The notes under the pieces: generated by a model
Seen by the model: the letters and a program-made list of their open reading frames with translations, nothing else
Told to the model about the DNA's origin: nothing
Database searches by the model: none
Made by a program: the position numbers and the translations under genes
NCBI GenBank assembly: GCA_008711135.1
Contig: VUAW01000013.1
Coordinates: 25,377-89,376 of the forward strand
Source of the DNA: Rhodobacteraceae bacterium LNNU 3342
GTDB taxonomy: Bacteria; Pseudomonadota; Alphaproteobacteria; Rhodobacterales; Rhodobacteraceae
Length of the DNA stretch: 64,000 nucleotides
Direction of reading: 5' to 3'
In this document: positions 9,242 through 17,736 of the stretch, one piece after another
How positions within the stretch are numbered: the stretch's first letter is position 1
How the letters are laid out: each line of letters begins with the position of its first letter

Positions 9242-9258
9242 CATAGCCATTTCTTATG
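9242..9258. promoter_or_regulatory. Candidate LysR operator (CATA-N9-TATG)
   Basis: A short dyad CATA-N9-TATG lies in the 114-base gap between the divergent LysR and dioxygenase genes. It contains the T-N11-A pattern (T9244 to A9256) expected for LysR-type sites. Function is inferred from position and pattern only; such short motifs also occur by chance. Confidence 0.4.
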
Positions 9259-9333
9259 CCGGCGCACGGGCTTTCGATTTGGCGCCAGCGCCCGCGCCGT
9301 GATGGGATGCCCGAAAGGGAGCAGGAGGGGACC

Positions 9334-10287
9334 ATGACGGGCCACGATATCGCGCATCTCGGCCATGTCGAGATCTTCACCGACAGGTATGACGAGAGCC
9401 TCGCGTTCTTCATCAACGTCTATGGGCTGTCGCTGTCGGCCGAGGATGAAACCTCGGCCTATCTGCGGGCTTGGGATGACTATGAGTTCCACACGCTGAA
9501 GCTCAGCCGCAGCGACACCACCGGCGTTGGCCACATCGGCTACCGCGCCTCCAGCCCCGAGGCGCTGGAGCGGCGCGTGGCTGCCATCGAGGCTTCGGGC
9601 TACAAGACCCACGGCTGGACCGAAGGTGACCTTGGGCACGGCCCCGCCTTCCGGTTCGAGGATCCATTTGGCCACATCTTCGAAATCTACTGGGAAACCC
9701 GCCGCCCCGACCTGAAGGATGATGAGCGGCCAGCGCTCAAGAACATGGCCAGCCGGTTCCACGGGCGTGGATGCCATCCGCGCAGGCTTGACCACGTGAA
9801 CCTGCTGGCTGCGGACGTGGCAGAGTTCCGGCGCTTCATGGAAACCTGCCTTGGGTCGCGTGTCACTGAATACATCCAATTGGACAACGGACGGATTGGC
9901 GGCTGCTGGTTCACTGTGAACAACAAGACCTATGACCTTGCCTGCACCGAGGAACATGGCGGCCAGCAGGGGCGGCTGCACCACGTGACCTATGCCACCG
10001 ATCAGCGCGAGGACATCCTGCGCGCGGCAGACATCATGCTCGAAAACGGCGTGCATATCGAAACCGGCCCCCACAAGCATGCAATCCAAGGCACCTTCTT
10101 CCTGTATGTCTGGGAACCCGCGGGCAACCGGATCGAGCTTGCCAACGCCGGCGCCCGGCTGATCCTCGCCCCGGATTGGGAGCCCGTCTGCTGGACCGAA
10201 GCCGAACGCAAGAAGGGGCAGGCCTGGGGCCTGAAAACGATCGAGACGTTCCACACCCATGGTACGCCGCCTGCTTCGAAAAACTGA
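9334..10287 (+). CDS. Extradiol ring-cleavage dioxygenase (catechol 2,3-dioxygenase type I, VOC fold)
   Basis: This is a 317-aa two-domain vicinal-oxygen-chelate protein of the XylE type, which cleaves catechols next to the diol using Fe(II). The iron ligands can be assigned as H154 (RLDHVNLL), H217 (RLHHVTYAT) and E268 (GNRIELANAG); their spacing is close to that of XylE (153/214/265). The ATG at 9334 has a strong site, GGAGGGG, 4 bases upstream; a longer frame from 9256 is unlikely. It is divergent from the tandem-HTH LysR. No further meta-pathway genes (semialdehyde dehydrogenase, hydrolase, hydratase) are adjacent, so it may act on a substrate whose product is handled elsewhere. Confidence 0.9.
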   Translation: MTGHDIAHLGHVEIFTDRYDESLAFFINVYGLSLSAEDETSAYLRAWDDYEFHTLKLSRSDTTGVGHIGYRASSPEALERRVAAIEASGYKTHGWTEGDLGHGPAFRFEDPFGHIFEIYWETRRPDLKDDERPALKNMASRFHGRGCHPRRLDHVNLLAADVAEFRRFMETCLGSRVTEYIQLDNGRIGGCWFTVNNKTYDLACTEEHGGQQGRLHHVTYATDQREDILRAADIMLENGVHIETGPHKHAIQGTFFLYVWEPAGNRIELANAGARLILAPDWEPVCWTEAERKKGQAWGLKTIETFHTHGTPPASKN

Positions 10288-10370
10288 GACATGCATGTGC
10301 TTGGAAACCGTGGCGAAAGGCGCTAGGTCGATACAGCGTCGGGGCAGGCGTGACAGCTGAGGAATGAGGC

Positions 10371-11795
10371 GTGCGGGATCTCGGGCGGGTAGAAAGCGGT
10401 GTGGCAGGGCTGGACAGGGTGCTGGGCGGGGGCTTCGTAGAAGGGGCTTCCTATATCTTTCAAGGCAGACCCGGCGCCGGCAAAACTATCCTGTCGAACC
10501 AGATCGCCTTTGCGCGGGCCGCACTGGGGGAAAAGGTTCTCTACGTTACGCTTCTGTCAGAGTCGCACGACCGGCTGTTCCAGAACCTGTCCACCCTGAA
10601 ATTCTTTGACCATTCCCGGGTGGGGCAGAACGTCATCTATCTCAGCGCCTTTTCGACGCTTCGGGACGAAGGGCTTGGGGCGGTGGTCCAGTTGCTGCGG
10701 ACCGAAATCCGGCGCCATGACGCGCAGCTGCTGGTCTTTGACGGGCTGCTGAACGCCCGCGACCGGGCGGACAACAATCTCGACGTCAAGACTTTCGTGG
10801 CCGAACTTCAGGGGCAGGCGGCCTTTGCCCGCTGCACGACGCTGTTCCTGACCAGCACCGAACTTGATGACGCGAGCCCTGAACACACCATGGTCGACGG
10901 GGTCGTTGACCTGAGCGAGGATCTGGTGGGTGTACGCGGCATCCGGCGACTGCAGGTGCGCAAGGCGCGCGGCAGCGCCATGATCGGTGGCCTGCACCAG
11001 TACGAGATCAGCGACCGTGGCATCACCGTCTATCCGCGGCTGGAGGCAGCAATTCAGCGTCAGTGGTTTGATGCGCCAGGGCTGGAGCATCGCCTGTCCA
11101 GCGGCTGCGCCGATCTCGATGAACTGATCCACGGCGGCTTTCCAGCAGGCTCTCTCACACTGGCAAGCGGCCCCACGGGCACCGGCAAGACCACTCTGGG
11201 CCTGCACTTTCTCAGTGCCGCCAGCGCCGAGGAGCCCGGGCTCCACTTCGGTTTCTTCGAGACGCCGCAGCGCCTGGCGCAGAAGGCGCAGAATCTCGGC
11301 ATCCAGTTGCCCGGGCCGGACGTGCTTGACCTGCTTTGGCATCCGATGGGCGAAAACCTTCTGGACAAGCTGGGGAGTCAGCTTCTTGAACATGTGGAGG
11401 CCCGGAAGGTGCGGCGCCTGGTCATCGACGGGATGGGCGGGTTCAGCCGCGCGGCCGCCACGCCCCAGCGGCTGACCGAGTTCTTCGCCACCCTCATCAA
11501 TCGCCTGCGCGACATGGAAGTGACGACGCTTGCGACGTGGGAACTGCGCGAGCCCCTGACCAGCGTTGCCGGCGCCCCTGTGGAACCTCTGTCGGCGCTG
11601 CACGACAACCTGATCCTTCTGCGGCGGGTTGAACGAGGCCACGACCTGCACCGGACCATTTCCATCCAGAAGATGCGCGACAGCGACTTCAATACTTCCA
11701 CTCACGCACTCCGCTTCACCTCGCGGGGGCTGACCCTTGTCAGCCCTTCACAATGGGACCCAGAGGGGATCGCACGCGAGGTTGGATCAATCTGA
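10371..11795 (+). CDS. KaiC-like double-domain ATPase
   Basis: The 474-aa protein contains two RecA-fold KaiC domains. Walker A motifs are GRPGAGKT (residues 32-39) and GPTGTGKT (267-274), each following the GLDxxLGGGF or DLDELIHGGF segment typical of KaiC domains. Walker B strands are LLVFDGLLN and LVIDGMGG. The start is GTG at 10371 (MRDLGRVESGVAGLD). Proteins of this kind outside cyanobacteria act as ATP-dependent signalling partners of histidine kinases or response regulators, and no kaiA or kaiB is seen here. It is followed after 25 bases by a stand-alone response regulator, so the two probably form one signalling unit. Confidence 0.88.
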   Translation: MRDLGRVESGVAGLDRVLGGGFVEGASYIFQGRPGAGKTILSNQIAFARAALGEKVLYVTLLSESHDRLFQNLSTLKFFDHSRVGQNVIYLSAFSTLRDEGLGAVVQLLRTEIRRHDAQLLVFDGLLNARDRADNNLDVKTFVAELQGQAAFARCTTLFLTSTELDDASPEHTMVDGVVDLSEDLVGVRGIRRLQVRKARGSAMIGGLHQYEISDRGITVYPRLEAAIQRQWFDAPGLEHRLSSGCADLDELIHGGFPAGSLTLASGPTGTGKTTLGLHFLSAASAEEPGLHFGFFETPQRLAQKAQNLGIQLPGPDVLDLLWHPMGENLLDKLGSQLLEHVEARKVRRLVIDGMGGFSRAAATPQRLTEFFATLINRLRDMEVTTLATWELREPLTSVAGAPVEPLSALHDNLILLRRVERGHDLHRTISIQKMRDSDFNTSTHALRFTSRGLTLVSPSQWDPEGIAREVGSI

Positions 11796-11820
11796 TGCGT
11801 ATGCGGAGGAGCGTGTCACC

Positions 11821-12201
11821 ATGGCAGTAATTGTCGTCGCAGATGACGAGTTCCTGCTTGCCCAGATGCTCGCGGACCTTCTGGAGGATGAAGGGCACGA
11901 AGTCTTCATGGCGCAGAACGGCCGCAAGGCGCTTGACCTGGTGCGGCGGCGTGGCCCTGCGCTTCTGGTCACGGACTTCATGATGCCGATGCTGAACGGG
12001 ATGGAGGTAGCCACCGAGATCCGCGCGGACCCGGCCCTGCACGACCTGCCGATTGTGCTTGTGACCGGGGCGCAGGGTGGCATCGCGCGGGATCGAAGCG
12101 ATCTTTTCGACGCGGTGCTTGACAAGCCCTACAGCCACGACGCGCTGCTGGAGGTCGTGGCGCGGCTACTGGAACGCGGGCGCGGCACAGGGTCACCTTA
12201 G
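11821..12201 (+). CDS. Single-domain response regulator paired with KaiC-like ATPase
   Basis: The 126-aa protein is a CheY-like receiver without an output domain. The phosphoacceptor is D52 (LLVTDFMMPMLNG), with the acidic pair D8/D9 and the conserved lysine K102 (LDKPY). The ATG at 11821 is preceded by GGAGGA at about 11806-11811. It lies 25 bases after the KaiC-like gene, and KaiC-receiver pairs recur in proteobacteria. No histidine kinase is adjacent, so the phosphodonor is unknown. Confidence 0.9.
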   Translation: MAVIVVADDEFLLAQMLADLLEDEGHEVFMAQNGRKALDLVRRRGPALLVTDFMMPMLNGMEVATEIRADPALHDLPIVLVTGAQGGIARDRSDLFDAVLDKPYSHDALLEVVARLLERGRGTGSP

Positions 12202-12597
12202 GCCGCTCTGCGGTCGCATCCGCAACCGGCGATTCGCCGGGGCTGGCTTCTGGCCGCTGCATACCCAGCCGGAAATTGTCCTGCTACATGATGACCCTGC
12301 GCCTTTCGGGACACGCGAGGCAGGTGAACTTGTGCCGCTTTGACAAAAAGCTTCACAGAACGCCCGTAAAAAGATAGTTCATCTTCTTGCAGACAACTTT
12401 TGGAACAGCAGTTCCCGACATTGATTTGCGGTTCGGTCATCTTTCCAAGGAAAGTATCCCCTGGCCGCAGCGTGAACAGAACTCGTCGGTCGGGCCTTCC
12501 GGTTTTGCCCGGAAATCCTGACCAACCGCGCCGGCGCGGGATGAGGAACAGGTGCTTTGCCGGTATTGCCCGGCGCAAACGGATGTGGTTGCCAGTC
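12202..12597. other. Intergenic region upstream of the cellulose operon
   Basis: This 396-base stretch has no convincing gene. It contains a perfect dyad GGAAC-N4-GTTCC at 12402-12415, which could be an operator, and a small palindrome CCGGCGA-T-TCGCCGG at 12226-12240 just after the response regulator. A TTGACA sequence at 12340-12345 has no good -10 partner. The promoter of the bcs genes is expected here because the upstream genes end in a different functional unit. Confidence 0.4.
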
Positions 12598-13290
12598 ATG
12601 AACGATACCCCAAGGAATGAGAAGGGCGTGCAGTCCCTCCGGCGGTTGGCGGGGCTTGCGCCCTTGTTGCTTGCCGGGCTTGTCATGGCCTGCGACCAAG
12701 TAGGCCCAAGCCTGGGCGCCGGACCTACTCAGACCGACGAGGAAACGGCTCAGTACGTGATCGTGGCGGACCAGAGTTCCTGGGTTCAGGTTCCGGACGG
12801 CGTCCTGACGCTGGAACGTGCGGTGGGCCCCGACCGGGAACAACGCGTCGCCCTCAGAAACGAGAGCACGCTGCCGGGGGATAACTGGCTCTTGCTGCGC
12901 GCACGTACCCGGGGTGGGGTGAACGCGCCGCTGCGGTCGAACGAATTCGTGACGCGCACCGGCGGCATTCCCACACCGTTCACCAGCCTGCGCGAGGGCA
13001 ACCTGAATTCCGCCACGGACGCGCTTGGGTCCTACCATTGGGCAGAAGAGCGTGTGGGCGCGGATACCGTCTGCATCCTGGCCCTTCGCCGTATAGGAGA
13101 GGCGGAGCGCATCATGCCAAGCGGCGCGAACGTCATGGACGTGATGATGCGCAACTGCGTGGTGGGGACGCGGGAAGAGGCGCTTGCCCCGATAACCGCC
13201 GAGCGTCTGGCGTATTTCCCGCGCAGCGCAGGCGGCGCCGCGCCTTCTGAAAACCGCAACCTGTCGCCGCTTGCGGCGCCGATGCGCTAG
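12598..13290 (+). CDS. BcsN-like cellulose-biosynthesis lipoprotein
   Basis: The 230-aa protein has a lipoprotein-type N-terminus: a charged start, a hydrophobic core LAPLLLAGLVMA, and a cysteine in the lipobox-like VMAC. The mature part resembles the BcsN proteins of alphaproteobacterial cellulose operons, with LTLERAVGPDREQRVALRNEST followed by GDNWLLLRAR. I recognise this by pattern and by its place directly before bcsA, not by an alignment. The ATG at 12598 gives the signal peptide; the frame continues to 12400 but the upstream part is unlike a protein start. The role of BcsN in cellulose export is not well defined. The start of bcsA lies 13 bases after this gene. Confidence 0.6.
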   Translation: MNDTPRNEKGVQSLRRLAGLAPLLLAGLVMACDQVGPSLGAGPTQTDEETAQYVIVADQSSWVQVPDGVLTLERAVGPDREQRVALRNESTLPGDNWLLLRARTRGGVNAPLRSNEFVTRTGGIPTPFTSLREGNLNSATDALGSYHWAEERVGADTVCILALRRIGEAERIMPSGANVMDVMMRNCVVGTREEALAPITAERLAYFPRSAGGAAPSENRNLSPLAAPMR

Positions 13291-13303
13291 GCCGGGGGTA
13301 CCG

Positions 13304-15661
13304 ATGGCTGCGTCCACTTCGACAGGCGGCGTGATGAGCCGTGCTCTCGTGCTGCTTCTATGGTTCGTGCTTCTGGTCCCGATCGTTGTCCTGACGCTCG
13401 CGCCGACATCGAACTTCGTGCAGGCCCTTCTGGGCGCGGCGGCCGTGGTCACGGTCGTGCTGCTCAAACCCTTTGCCGAACGGCGGCTGCCGCGCTTCCT
13501 CCTCATGGCGACCGCCAGCGTGATCGTGCTTCGCTACTGGATCTGGCGCTTTACGGAAACGCTGCCGGAACCGGGGCTGACGGCATCGTTCATCCTCGGC
13601 GGCCTGCTGTTCGTGGTGGAAACCTACGCCATTCTTGTGTTCTTCCTGAACGCAGTGCTCACCGCCGACCCGGTGGAGCGGCCCTTTCCACCCAAGGTGG
13701 CACCGGCCGACCTGCCGACGGTCGATGTTCTTGTCCCGTCCTACAACGAGCCGATCGAGATGCTGAGCGTCACGCTTTCGGCTGCGCGCAACATGATCTA
13801 TCCAGAAAACCGCAAGCGCGTGGTGCTCTGCGATGATGGCGGCACCGATCAGCGCTGCAATTCCGATGATCCGGCGATCGCCGCGGCGGCGCGCAAGCGG
13901 CGGGCCGATCTTCAGGCGCTTTGCCGGGACCTGGGGGTGATCTATTCCACCCGCCCGCGGAACGAACATGCGAAGGCCGGCAACATGACTGCTGCGCTGG
14001 AAAAGCTTGACGGCGATCTCGTGGTTGTTTTCGACGCGGACCACGTGCCTACCCGCGACTTCCTAGCCCGCACAGTCGGCTACTTCGTCGAGGACCCAAA
14101 GCTTTTCCTGGTCCAGACCCCGCACTTCTTCATCAACAAGGACCCGATCGAGCGGAACTTGGGCCTGAGCAACGCTGTCCCGCCCGAGAACGAGATGTTC
14201 TACAACTTCATCCACCTCGGGCTTGATCGCTGGGACGGCGCCTTCTTCTGCGGTTCCGCCGCGGTTCTGCGCCGCGCGGCGCTCGACAGCGTGGGCGGCT
14301 TCGCGGGCGAGACGATCACGGAAGATGCCGAAACCGCACTCGAAATCCATTCGCACGGGTGGAAGAGCCTTTATGTCAACCGCGCCATGATCGGCGGGTT
14401 GCAGCCGGAAACCTTTGCTACGCTGATCCAGCAGCGCGGTCGCTGGGCGTCGGGCATGATGCAGATGCTGATGATCAAGAACCCGCTGTTCCGCCGCGGG
14501 CTGAGCTTTACGCAGCGGCTGTGTTACCTCAATTCCATGAGCTACTGGCTGTTTCCGCTGGTCCGGCTGACGTTCCTTCTTGCGCCGCTCACCTACCTCT
14601 TCTTCGGGGTAGAGATCTTCGTAGCCACGTTCGAGGAAGTGCTTGCCTATGTGATCAGCTACATGGCGATCAGCTTCCTGGTCCAGAACGCCCTGTTCGC
14701 GCGCCACCGATGGCCCCTGATCTCGGAAATCTACGAGATCGCGCAGTCGCCATACCTCGCGGCCGCCGTCGCACGGACGATCATTCGCCCTCGCGGTGCC
14801 AAGTTCAACGTGACCGCCAAGGACGAGACTCTGGTCGAGGATTACATCTCGCCGATCTGCGGCCCGCTGCTGGGCCTCGCGTTGCTGATGCTGGGCGGGC
14901 TCGTGGCGCTGGCCATCAGATGGGTTGCCTTCCCCGGTGACCATCCCGTGCTCATGGCAGTGGGCGGCTGGGCCATCTTCAACTTCCTGCTGGTGTCGCT
15001 TGCCCTGCGGGCAGTTGCGGAAAAGCAGCAGCGCCGCGGCTCTCCCCGCATCAGCCTGCAAGCCCCCGCGCGGGTACATTTCGATCTCAGCCCAGACGAG
15101 CGGCTGGACGCCACCATCCTCGACGCTTCCACTAGTGGCGCAAGGCTGCGGGTTGTCCGGACCGACTTTGCGGATAGTGGCGCGCCGACGCGGCGTTTTG
15201 CACCCGGCGACATCATCTGCTTCCGCCCGATCCTCCCTGAGGCGCCCCATATCGAGCGGGATATCCGCGCCAGCATCAGGACGGTCAAGAACTCGAGCGT
15301 CGGTGGAACCGAGGTCGGGGTTCTGTTCCTGTCGGACCAGCCAGTGTCGGTGCTTGGCGCAGTGGCCTACCTCATGTTCGGCGACAGCGAGAACTGGGCA
15401 AAGATGCGGCTCGCACGGTCCCAGAAGAAGGGTCTGCTGCCAGGGCTTGGCTATGTGTTCTACCTCAGCATCACGTCCCTGCCGAAGACGATCGCAGATT
15501 TCATGCGCGAACCTGCGCGCCGGCGGCGGCGCGACGCGAATCCGGTGACCGAGCAGCGCCCCGCGCACCTCTTGGCCTTTGGTGCCGAGTTCGTGGAAAC
15601 CCTGCCCGTGCCTGAACAGGGGCCTCGCGACAATTCCGCCTTGGCGATGGGGAGTGCGTGA
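13304..15661 (+). CDS. bcsA: Cellulose synthase catalytic subunit BcsA (with PilZ domain)
   Basis: BcsA polymerises UDP-glucose into beta-1,4-glucan and extrudes it through its own membrane channel. The 785-aa protein has N-terminal transmembrane helices, a GT2 domain with D177/D178 (CDDGG), DAD 244-246, TED 339-341 and the QxxRW motif (Q377, R380, W381), more transmembrane helices, and a C-terminal PilZ domain with RxxxR (R578-R582) and DxSxxG (D607-G612) for c-di-GMP binding. All catalytic and allosteric motifs are intact, so activation by c-di-GMP is expected. The ATG at 13304 is used; 13334 is possible. The stop overlaps the bcsB start by one base. Confidence 0.96.
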   Translation: MAASTSTGGVMSRALVLLLWFVLLVPIVVLTLAPTSNFVQALLGAAAVVTVVLLKPFAERRLPRFLLMATASVIVLRYWIWRFTETLPEPGLTASFILGGLLFVVETYAILVFFLNAVLTADPVERPFPPKVAPADLPTVDVLVPSYNEPIEMLSVTLSAARNMIYPENRKRVVLCDDGGTDQRCNSDDPAIAAAARKRRADLQALCRDLGVIYSTRPRNEHAKAGNMTAALEKLDGDLVVVFDADHVPTRDFLARTVGYFVEDPKLFLVQTPHFFINKDPIERNLGLSNAVPPENEMFYNFIHLGLDRWDGAFFCGSAAVLRRAALDSVGGFAGETITEDAETALEIHSHGWKSLYVNRAMIGGLQPETFATLIQQRGRWASGMMQMLMIKNPLFRRGLSFTQRLCYLNSMSYWLFPLVRLTFLLAPLTYLFFGVEIFVATFEEVLAYVISYMAISFLVQNALFARHRWPLISEIYEIAQSPYLAAAVARTIIRPRGAKFNVTAKDETLVEDYISPICGPLLGLALLMLGGLVALAIRWVAFPGDHPVLMAVGGWAIFNFLLVSLALRAVAEKQQRRGSPRISLQAPARVHFDLSPDERLDATILDASTSGARLRVVRTDFADSGAPTRRFAPGDIICFRPILPEAPHIERDIRASIRTVKNSSVGGTEVGVLFLSDQPVSVLGAVAYLMFGDSENWAKMRLARSQKKGLLPGLGYVFYLSITSLPKTIADFMREPARRRRRDANPVTEQRPAHLLAFGAEFVETLPVPEQGPRDNSALAMGSA

Positions 15662-17736
15662 TGAAACGTTTGCATATGTTGCGGCACTCGGCCTGCGTCC
15701 TTGCACTGCTCCTGCCGCTTGGCGCGCAGGCGCAGGAAGATTCTGCACCACTGATTCAAATTCCCTTTGCCGAGGAAGCGCCCCCCACGACGCCCGCCAC
15801 CCCTATGCCGCCCGCGCGGGACGCGGGCGAGGTAGCGCCGGTTGCGGCAGCGCCCATCGTTCTGCCGCTTCTGCCCCGGCTGGCGCAGGCAAACGACCAG
15901 TCGTTCGCGCGCCTTCAGGGTGAAAGCGGCGCGGCGGAATTCAGGCTTTACTCTCCGGCTTCGGACCGGGGCGCCACGTTCCAGATCCATTACCGCACCT
16001 CGATCAACACCCTGCCGGAATACTCGCGGATCAGGGTCATTCTGAACGATAATGTTCTGGGCGAGTTCGAGCCGTCGAACTTCAGCGACTTCGGCACCGT
16101 GGACCTTGGCGTGGTTGACCTCGAGGCCGGGGAGAACACCGTCAGGATTGAGGCTGTTCACCATCACCGCATCTTCTGTGGCACCGACGTCAGCTTTGCC
16201 CTGTGGACCGAGGTGGACCTGCGTCAAAGCGGGGTGAAGGTCAGCCCCGCGACGCTCGCTCCACAGGCCGCGGATTTCCTTGCAGCCATGGCGGCCCAGT
16301 CCATGAGGAACCAGCCGATCGAGGTTCGGGGCGATCTTGCGCTTGCAGATCCGGGCCTGACCCGGTCGCTTGTCGCGCGGCTGGGAAGCCAGTTCGGCGG
16401 CAGCTTCGTGAGCTTCAGGGCGGCGCCCTTCTGGGCACAGCAAGGCGCGGCGCCCGCGCTGGCGCGGGTTGCGGTCCTTCCCCCGGGGTCCGGCGGAACC
16501 GGTTTCCGGCGCGGCGGTGACGGTGCCATCGTGCTGGTGCTTGACGGCGCATCCGCGCAGCAGGACCTTGACCGGCTTCTGCCCGAGGCGGCGCAGCGCA
16601 CGGTCGCTCCCCTGTTGCAGCCGGGCTCGCCAGTACCGCTTCATGACCTTGGTTTTGCAGACAGCACCACGCGAGATCATTACTTCCGGCAGGACCTGAC
16701 GTTCCGCTTGCCTCAGGATTGGCTGGTACTTGCCTCTCAAAAGGCACGGCTTGGCTTGCTTTATGGCTTTCCGGAAGGGCTGCCGACAGGCTCGATCCTC
16801 CTCGTCAAGGTCAATGGCGAGTCCGTTCGGCTCCTGCCGCTTGACCGGGAAGGCGGCGAGGTCCAGCCGCAGTTGGACGTGCAATTCAACGCGCGGCTGC
16901 TGCGCCCCGGTCTCAACAGCGTAACGTTCGAGGCGCTGATCCCTGGTGATCCGCCGGATGCGGCGTGTCCGATCCGCCAGGACGATGTTCTGACCATTCT
17001 GGGCAACACGACGATCCAGGTGCCGGAAAGCCCCCGGATGCAGCTCGCGAACCTCGCCGCACCGCTATCGCGCCTTGGGCCCGAGGACGTGGCCCGAGTG
17101 GGCGTGGACGAAGGCAGCGCGGTTCTTACCCTCGCAGCGCTGCTGCAGCAGCCCCGGGCCGAAGCAGCCGGGGCAAGGCTGACGGTCGTTGATGTCGGTG
17201 AGGCATCGCAGATCCCGATCGACACGTTGAACGTCAGCCGTCAGGCGCTGGTCGATGCAGTGTCGCCGGGTGAACCCACATTGGCGCCGGCGGCTACCGG
17301 CACTTCGTTCGCGCGGCTCCTTTCAGGTATGGCGCCGGGCGATGGCCCTGCTGAAGAGTGGCTGGCCCAGAACCGCGGCGTCGCCCTGATCGCGCAGCCC
17401 GATCTGGCGCGGCCGGATGCGCTGTGGCTTCTGACAGGGCCCCAAGCGGATATGGGGCAGGTCGCGCGGGCGATCGCCGCGGGGCGAGAGGCTCCGGACG
17501 GACCCCGTGGCCAAATCTCCGTTCTGCGCGCCGATGGCACCTGGGCAAGCTGGACAAGCGCCGATCAGGTTCCTGTCCTGAACGAGCCGCTGACGCTGAA
17601 CAACCTGCGGTCCGTGCTGGGGAACTATGCGTCTTGGCTGCCGCTTTCATTTGTCGGCCTGATCCTTGCGATGGCATGGGTTTCGGGAATTGTTGCCCTG
17701 ACTTTTGTTGCCATGACTGGCAAGAGGTTCAAATGA
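15661..17736 (+). CDS. bcsB: Cellulose synthase periplasmic subunit BcsB
   Basis: BcsB is the membrane-anchored periplasmic partner that guides the nascent glucan. The 691-aa protein has a signal peptide ending near AQAQED, a proline-rich linker, then BcsB-type carbohydrate-binding and flavodoxin-like repeats (FRLYSPASDRGATFQIHYR; LQLDV-type strands), and one C-terminal transmembrane helix (about 657-682) that docks onto BcsA. The ATG at 15661 shares its A with the bcsA stop codon, and the bcsB stop overlaps the bcsZ ATG by 4 bases, so the operon is strongly coupled. Confidence 0.94.
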   Translation: MKRLHMLRHSACVLALLLPLGAQAQEDSAPLIQIPFAEEAPPTTPATPMPPARDAGEVAPVAAAPIVLPLLPRLAQANDQSFARLQGESGAAEFRLYSPASDRGATFQIHYRTSINTLPEYSRIRVILNDNVLGEFEPSNFSDFGTVDLGVVDLEAGENTVRIEAVHHHRIFCGTDVSFALWTEVDLRQSGVKVSPATLAPQAADFLAAMAAQSMRNQPIEVRGDLALADPGLTRSLVARLGSQFGGSFVSFRAAPFWAQQGAAPALARVAVLPPGSGGTGFRRGGDGAIVLVLDGASAQQDLDRLLPEAAQRTVAPLLQPGSPVPLHDLGFADSTTRDHYFRQDLTFRLPQDWLVLASQKARLGLLYGFPEGLPTGSILLVKVNGESVRLLPLDREGGEVQPQLDVQFNARLLRPGLNSVTFEALIPGDPPDAACPIRQDDVLTILGNTTIQVPESPRMQLANLAAPLSRLGPEDVARVGVDEGSAVLTLAALLQQPRAEAAGARLTVVDVGEASQIPIDTLNVSRQALVDAVSPGEPTLAPAATGTSFARLLSGMAPGDGPAEEWLAQNRGVALIAQPDLARPDALWLLTGPQADMGQVARAIAAGREAPDGPRGQISVLRADGTWASWTSADQVPVLNEPLTLNNLRSVLGNYASWLPLSFVGLILAMAWVSGIVALTFVAMTGKRFK

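Noticed and set aside
12340..12372. TTGACA that could be a -35 box before the bcs operon
   Set aside because: No good -10 sequence at the right distance.
14063..15751. A 562-codon open frame on the minus strand
   Set aside because: It is antisense to bcsA, whose motifs are complete, and shows no protein-like features.
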